Of a DNA stretch of 64,000 bases, positions 60,135 through 64,000 are shown in pieces (position 1 is the first letter of the stretch; the number at the start of each line of letters is the position of its first letter). Origin of the DNA: Melieria omissa. Lineage: Eukaryota > Arthropoda > Insecta > Diptera > Ulidiidae. Made by a program: the position numbers and the translations under genes. Under the pieces are notes generated by a model that saw only the letters and a program-made list of their open reading frames with translations, searched no databases and had not been told where the DNA came from. Where the stretch lies: the NCBI GenBank assembly GCA_963971225.1, contig OZ020269.1, forward strand, positions 14,878,421 through 14,942,420. The letters run 5' to 3'.

Positions 60135-60198
60135 CACGCGTTGTAGCTATAAACTGCACCCAATAGAAGAGGCAAATCAGTGCTGCTTCAAGGGTCAT
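60131..60198 (-). CDS. Candidate first coding exon: signal peptide of an unidentified secreted or membrane protein
   Basis: Reading down the minus strand from the ATG at 60198-60196, 22 codons lead into the donor. The short N-region MTLE is followed by a hydrophobic core, AALICLFYWVQFIA, then TTRA and a split codon AG|. That is the length and shape of a secretory signal peptide ending at an intron, a common design in insect cell-surface and extracellular genes with very long first introns. An in-frame TGA at 60216-60214 lies only five codons upstream, so this ATG is the first possible in this frame. Upstream sequence looks like a fly 5'UTR. Weak points: the start context (gttgATGA) is not the preferred one, the N-region has no basic residue, and no downstream exon is in the window. 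I do not recognise the protein. Confidence 0.45.
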
Positions 60199-60850
60199 CA
60201 ACTCCAAAAGAAATCAAAACACGACCGAGACGAAGGGATTCTTCACCACCGCAACACATTGACGGGCATCTATGAAGAGCTATTGTTGTTGTTGTTACTT
60301 TTGTATTTGTGCATAATGAATGGCATTAAAATCGTTTGCCAGTTCACAAAAAAAAACACACGCAACGCCACGCCACGCGCACAGCAATCGCCGGCGCTGT
60401 GTGTGTGTCGTGTTTCGGGCCAACACTGCGTATGCGTGACCTCAAATTGCATCAAATTACACAAACGCCCATTGACGCCAGGGCGTCGAGTGTGCGCTCA
60501 GCGACAGACACACGCACTGCGGGATCGACGCAGTGACACGCTAACAGCTAGACACACGAATGCGCGTCACGTGACTATGGACTTGGTGACGGTGCGCTAC
60601 GATTGCTTGGTGTTGCTTTTTTCACTGCCGTTACGATTGCTTTTTTGCTTATACGTTGTTGTTGTTGTTTTATTTTTTCAACTCTCACTTGGACATTGTG
60701 CTGACATTCAACGTTGAGCGACACAATTTCACTTCACTGCTGCCGAAGGACGACAGCCAGGACAGCTGGCAGCGCTCGCAGCGCAACGCGGAAACACTTC
60801 AGCCGGACACATTTCCGCTCAAATTGTAATCGATTTATCGGCGTTGTGTT
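60199..60850 (-). other. Probable 5'UTR of the candidate exon
   Basis: Minus-strand sequence rich in AAGTGAAATTGTG, AGTGAAAAAAGC, ATAAAACAACAACAACG and AACAACAACAACAATAGC words, which are typical of long fly leaders, with higher GC than the flanks and many stops. The transcription start is not resolved: no clear TATA or TCAGT initiator was found, and the GC-rich patch ends near 60850. Small plus-strand frames in this stretch are not supported. Confidence 0.35.
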
Positions 60851-61069
60851 GCATGTGGTCTTGTTAGTTAGTTGTATTTGTGTTTGTTATTGTTGTTGTT
60901 GTTGTTAGTGTTACTCAATGGCCATTGGCAATGCGACATTTGGCATTTCAATGCACAAATTGGCATTAATTGATTGATTCATTTGCATTATTTGAATTAT
61001 TTGATTCGTTTGTATTTTGAATTTGTCGCCTTTCTTGTTTGAGTGCTTCGATTTTGTTGACATGACATG
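60851..61069. other. Possible upstream region of the candidate gene
   Basis: GTTGTT tract at 60889-60906, then CATTTGGCATTTCAATGC and ATTTGATTCGTTTG words. No recognised core promoter element. Confidence 0.25.
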
Positions 61070-62560
61070 ACATTTATTACTTTTTATTAATTACTGACAT
61101 ACAATTTTTGTATTTTTGCTGATTTTTAGCAGAAATTTTTTGTAGTAAAATTTTTTACATGATTTGTTTTTGTATTTTTTCAACTGTAGTTTATAACAAT
61201 TTTGTGGCACAATTAATTTTTAATAATATTGTTTGCTTTTTAATTTTTTTATATCTTATGGCACAGTTAATTTTTTATAATTATTTTTAAATTTTTTTTA
61301 TTAATTTATTTTAAATTTAATTTATTAATTATTATTTAATTTATTTTTTTAATTTATTTATTTCAAATTTTTAATTATTTGCAATGTCTTTCAATAATGT
61401 TTCGCAGCTTTTTGAATTAATTTGTTTTAAATTTTAGTTTTTGTGTTAATTTTTCTTGTTTCAAATGAAGAAAATTTGTATTCACTAATTTTGTAATATC
61501 ATTTTTATATTTTGTCAGAAATTTTTTTGGCATTTTCAATAGTTTTTTAATATTTGTTTGCATATTTTTAGTTATTTTTTGCAATAAATTGTTAATTTTT
61601 TAATTTTAATTTTTTTAGTTATTAAAAAATAATAGTTTTTATTTAAAAACTTTAAATTTAAGATATTTATTTATTTTGTTTTTAAATTTTTTTTTTTAAT
61701 TTTCTCAAATTTTTTTTCAATAAGTTTTCTTGTTTCTTTTGTTCATTTCTGTTCACTAATTTCGTTATATCATTTTTATATTTTGTCAAAAGATTTTTTT
61801 GTAGTTTCAATAATTTTTTTAATATTTGTTTGCATGTTTTCAGTTATTTTTTGCAAAAAATTGTTAAATTTTTAATTTTAATTTTTTTAATTGAAATGTT
61901 TTTTATTTCGTAATTTTCTTGCCGCTTTTGTATTTTTGATTTATGTGTTTTTTATTTTCTTGAGCCACACTGATTTATAATTTTTGAGCTATGTTTCATT
62001 TAAATTTTGTTTATAAAATTTTGACTAATTTTTTTATTCGTCATTAACGTGAGCTGCATTCTTTTGGTCAACTATGGAGGAACACTGCTAGTCGATTTAT
62101 TTTGATTTTTTTATACTTTAAGTATGTTGTTTGAAATAGTTTTATTCATTTTCATTTTCATTTATTTTTATTTAATTTTAATTTATTAATTAGGACTTTA
62201 TTATTTTACTTAGTTGAAATTTGTTGCTTGAGGCTTTGCGTATTTCAAAATTAATTATACAATTTTTCAATTATTTTTTTTAATTTATTGCGCATTTTTT
62301 GTATTCCAAAGATGAAATTTTATTGCTGATTTTTAATTTAATTATTTATATAATTTTTAATTATTAATTTAATTATTTTATTTAAATAATTTAAAATTTT
62401 TTTGATTTAATTAAATTATTTTTCATTTCACATATATTGCCACTGCATTTATTTTTCAATATTATATTTTTTAGATTTTATGCATTACTTTTTAATTACA
62501 TTTTTTTGGGTTTCTTATTCACACTGATTTTTGTTTCATTTATGCACTGTAAAAATATCT
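61070..62560. repeat. T-rich low-complexity block with a 269-bp-offset duplication
   Basis: Mostly AATTTTTT words. TTCACTAATTTnGTnATATCA and TTTTTATATTTTGTCA followed by TTTAATATTTGTTTGCAT, TTATTTTTTGCAA occur near 61481 and 61750, in the same order. No gene seen. Confidence 0.7.
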
Positions 62561-63502
62561 GGCAAACAATTTACTATATTTTTTATTTTACACATTGAGC
62601 CTTTTTGCATTTCTGCATATTTCGCACATTCACTAATCACTTCAATTTTTTTAGTTTTTTTCTATATAAATTTCTTTTTCACTTCATTCTGCACAAATGT
62701 TTGTTGGTTTGCTGCATTTTTCAAAGAATTTTCGTGCATTTTTCATTTGCTTTTTGGCGTTAATTTAAATTGAAAAGTTTTGTATTGTAATTTTTTCATT
62801 TTAGTTTCTCAGTTTATTGGTGTCTGCTGCATTTTTGCTGCACTAAATACGAAATAAAAACAAAGGAAAAAATCAGTTTTATTTCACAGAATTGCTTTGT
62901 ATGTGGCGAGAAAATTCCTACGTTTTGTGAACCGAACAAACAACACATACACACACAGACACATACACACACAGACACATACACACACAGCCACAGACAG
63001 ATCTCCAACTTCTCCAAGAAAACAAAACAGACATCCCTGTTTAAGTTTACACAATGTTTGCGAACCTCGTGAATGTCGTTTCACACACACACACACAGTA
63101 ATCATTATTTGTTGACTGTTTACGCAGACTGTGAACTCTGCCATATTTTCCCAGAAAATCTCATTCTCCAACCAATAAACACAAATTTCAATGCAACGCA
63201 TTTCACATGCAGTGAAAAATTTAATAACCCAAAAACATAAATAATACACAACACAAACTAAATTTCAATAAACCCAAAGTTTATTTACAAAAAATGCAGT
63301 TCACGTGTGTAAAATGGACTGAAAATTTCTGTGCACCAGGAGAATGATTTGTTTGTAACTGTTGCTTACTTGAGGCAAATAAAGACATTTCTTTCAACAA
63401 TTTTATTAAAAAAAATATTAAAATTTTCTGGAAAATTTTAGAAAATAATATTTAAATTTATAAAATAAATAAAAAAAAGTAAATGTTTTCAATTGTGGAG
63501 CA
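62561..63502. other. Non-coding DNA with CA tracts
   Basis: (CACA)-rich at 62943-62992 and 63083-63098, which produce the small C/V- and T/H-rich frames there. No gene supported. Confidence 0.4.
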
Positions 63503-63550
63503 AATCATTACAGATGTAATGATTCTTTTTATCACTTTGGTGATAAAAAG
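63503..63550. repeat. Two abutting perfect hairpins
   Basis: AATCATTACA-GA-TGTAATGATT (63503-63524) is followed with no gap by CTTTTTATCAC-TTTG-GTGATAAAAAG (63525-63550). Stems of 10 and 11 bp are perfect. Confidence 0.9.
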
Positions 63551-63561
63551 GGTGCTGGGTT

Positions 63562-63676
63562 GAAATCTTGAATCATGATTGATGCTGTGATGAATCAAAA
63601 TCATACGAAATTATTTGCTTCACACTTCGAAACTTTCACTTAAAACTATGATTCATGATTTGATTCAAGATTCGAA
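63562..63676. repeat. Imperfect inverted repeat around TCTTGAATCATGATT
   Basis: AAATCTTGAATCATGATTGAT at about 63564-63584 pairs with the reverse of ATGATTCATGATTTGATTCA and AGATTCGAA (63648-63676). Interior about 65 bp. With the two hairpins just left it makes a dense foldback zone. Confidence 0.6.
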
Positions 63677-64000
63677 CCCGAACAATAAACGCCTAAGTCA
63701 ACTTAAGACATCATTGAGTTAAGTGTTTAAACTCTGCTTCAGTTTTGACTTATTTCTGACATTCAAGTTAAATGTTCAGCTTTGGTGTGTTCAGAGACCC
63801 GTAGTAGAATTTTATGGTGAGTGTTTTCGTGGTAAATTTCTTCCTTAGAAGTCCTGTTTCAAAGAATATTTGTTGGCATTTTTTAAAATACGGGTCAAAT
63901 TGACCCATAAGAATAGGAGCTAGAGGGTTAATATATTCCAACAAAATGTTCATTGCAGTTTTTTACATTAAATTGCTGAACACATCATGTACCGAAAATG
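63677..64000. other. Non-coding; possible piggyBac-like terminus at 63892-63931
   Basis: TTAA at 63928-63931 with the inward reverse sequence CCCTCTAGCTCC and a subterminal palindrome GGGTCAAATTGACCC (63892-63906). This resembles one end of a piggyBac-type MITE; no matching left end was found in the window. Confidence 0.3.

Noticed and set aside
59908..60166. Plus-strand frame with a signal-peptide-like start (MLLVLTCVAICAYAMVSA)
   Set aside because: It runs straight into a CA microsatellite, has no splice context and overlaps the better-supported minus-strand donor and exon; kept only as an alternative.

Overview
This is eukaryotic, AT-rich, gene-poor DNA. It most likely comes from a higher fly (Diptera), and a tephritid-like genome is my best guess, but the species cannot be read from the sequence. 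The grounds are: mariner, I/R1-type LINE, piggyBac-like and tRNA-SINE remnants; abundant CA/GT and CAA/GTT runs typical of fly introns; and no long genuine open reading frame. Every long ORF lies inside a tandem repeat whose unit happens to lack stop codons.

The only host-gene signal I can defend is on the minus strand near the right end. At 60131-60198 there is an ATG, a hydrophobic signal-peptide-like segment and a near-perfect 5' splice site (GCAAG|GTGAGTA), with an in-frame stop just upstream and a 5'UTR-like stretch at 60199 to about 60850. If real, this is the first coding exon of a secreted or membrane protein, and about 60 kb to its left is its first intron.

Layout: 1-590 unrecognised open frame and a 162-bp duplication; 1000-1347 LTR remnant; 4960-6640 degenerate 150-200 bp tandem repeat with an ATCAC array inside it; 8659-9133 piggyBac-like MITE candidate; 11834-14297 9-bp minisatellite with internal markers; 15745-16384 AAAAT array; 17430-18050 dimeric 170-bp satellite; 18317-18513 poly(A) retroposon with exact target duplication; 19080-21130 decayed mariner, partly repeated and carrying a 234-bp solo LTR; 21280-22025 duplication; 23925-24338 second LTR; 24891-25030 MITE; 25781-26727 TCTTAG array; 27581-28046 TCTAG-derived array; 28890-29280 duplication; 30749-32760 TTTTA/TTCTA array; 35690-36880 satellite A; 36890-38640 satellite B (trimeric higher-order), with an inverted satellite-B copy at 44510-44660; 40400-40785 CCGAAGCC repeat; 42672-44430 11-bp minisatellite; 47711-48079 TIR element; 48165-50120 tetranucleotide-derived repeat; 51660-54330 AATT-rich duplicated block carrying a tRNA-derived SINE; 54585-54721 MITE candidate; 55690-57840 AT-rich tandem array split by a LINE fragment; 58860-59640 duplications; 60131-60850 candidate exon; 61070-62560 T-rich low complexity; 63503-63676 stacked hairpins.

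The window shows no gene pathway. Its organising theme is repeat growth at several scales: short motifs (5, 6, 9, 11 bp) have expanded inside or beside longer tandem units (130-540 bp), some of which are organised as dimers or trimers, and transposons have landed in them in ways that allow relative dating. All of this appears to lie in one very large intron.
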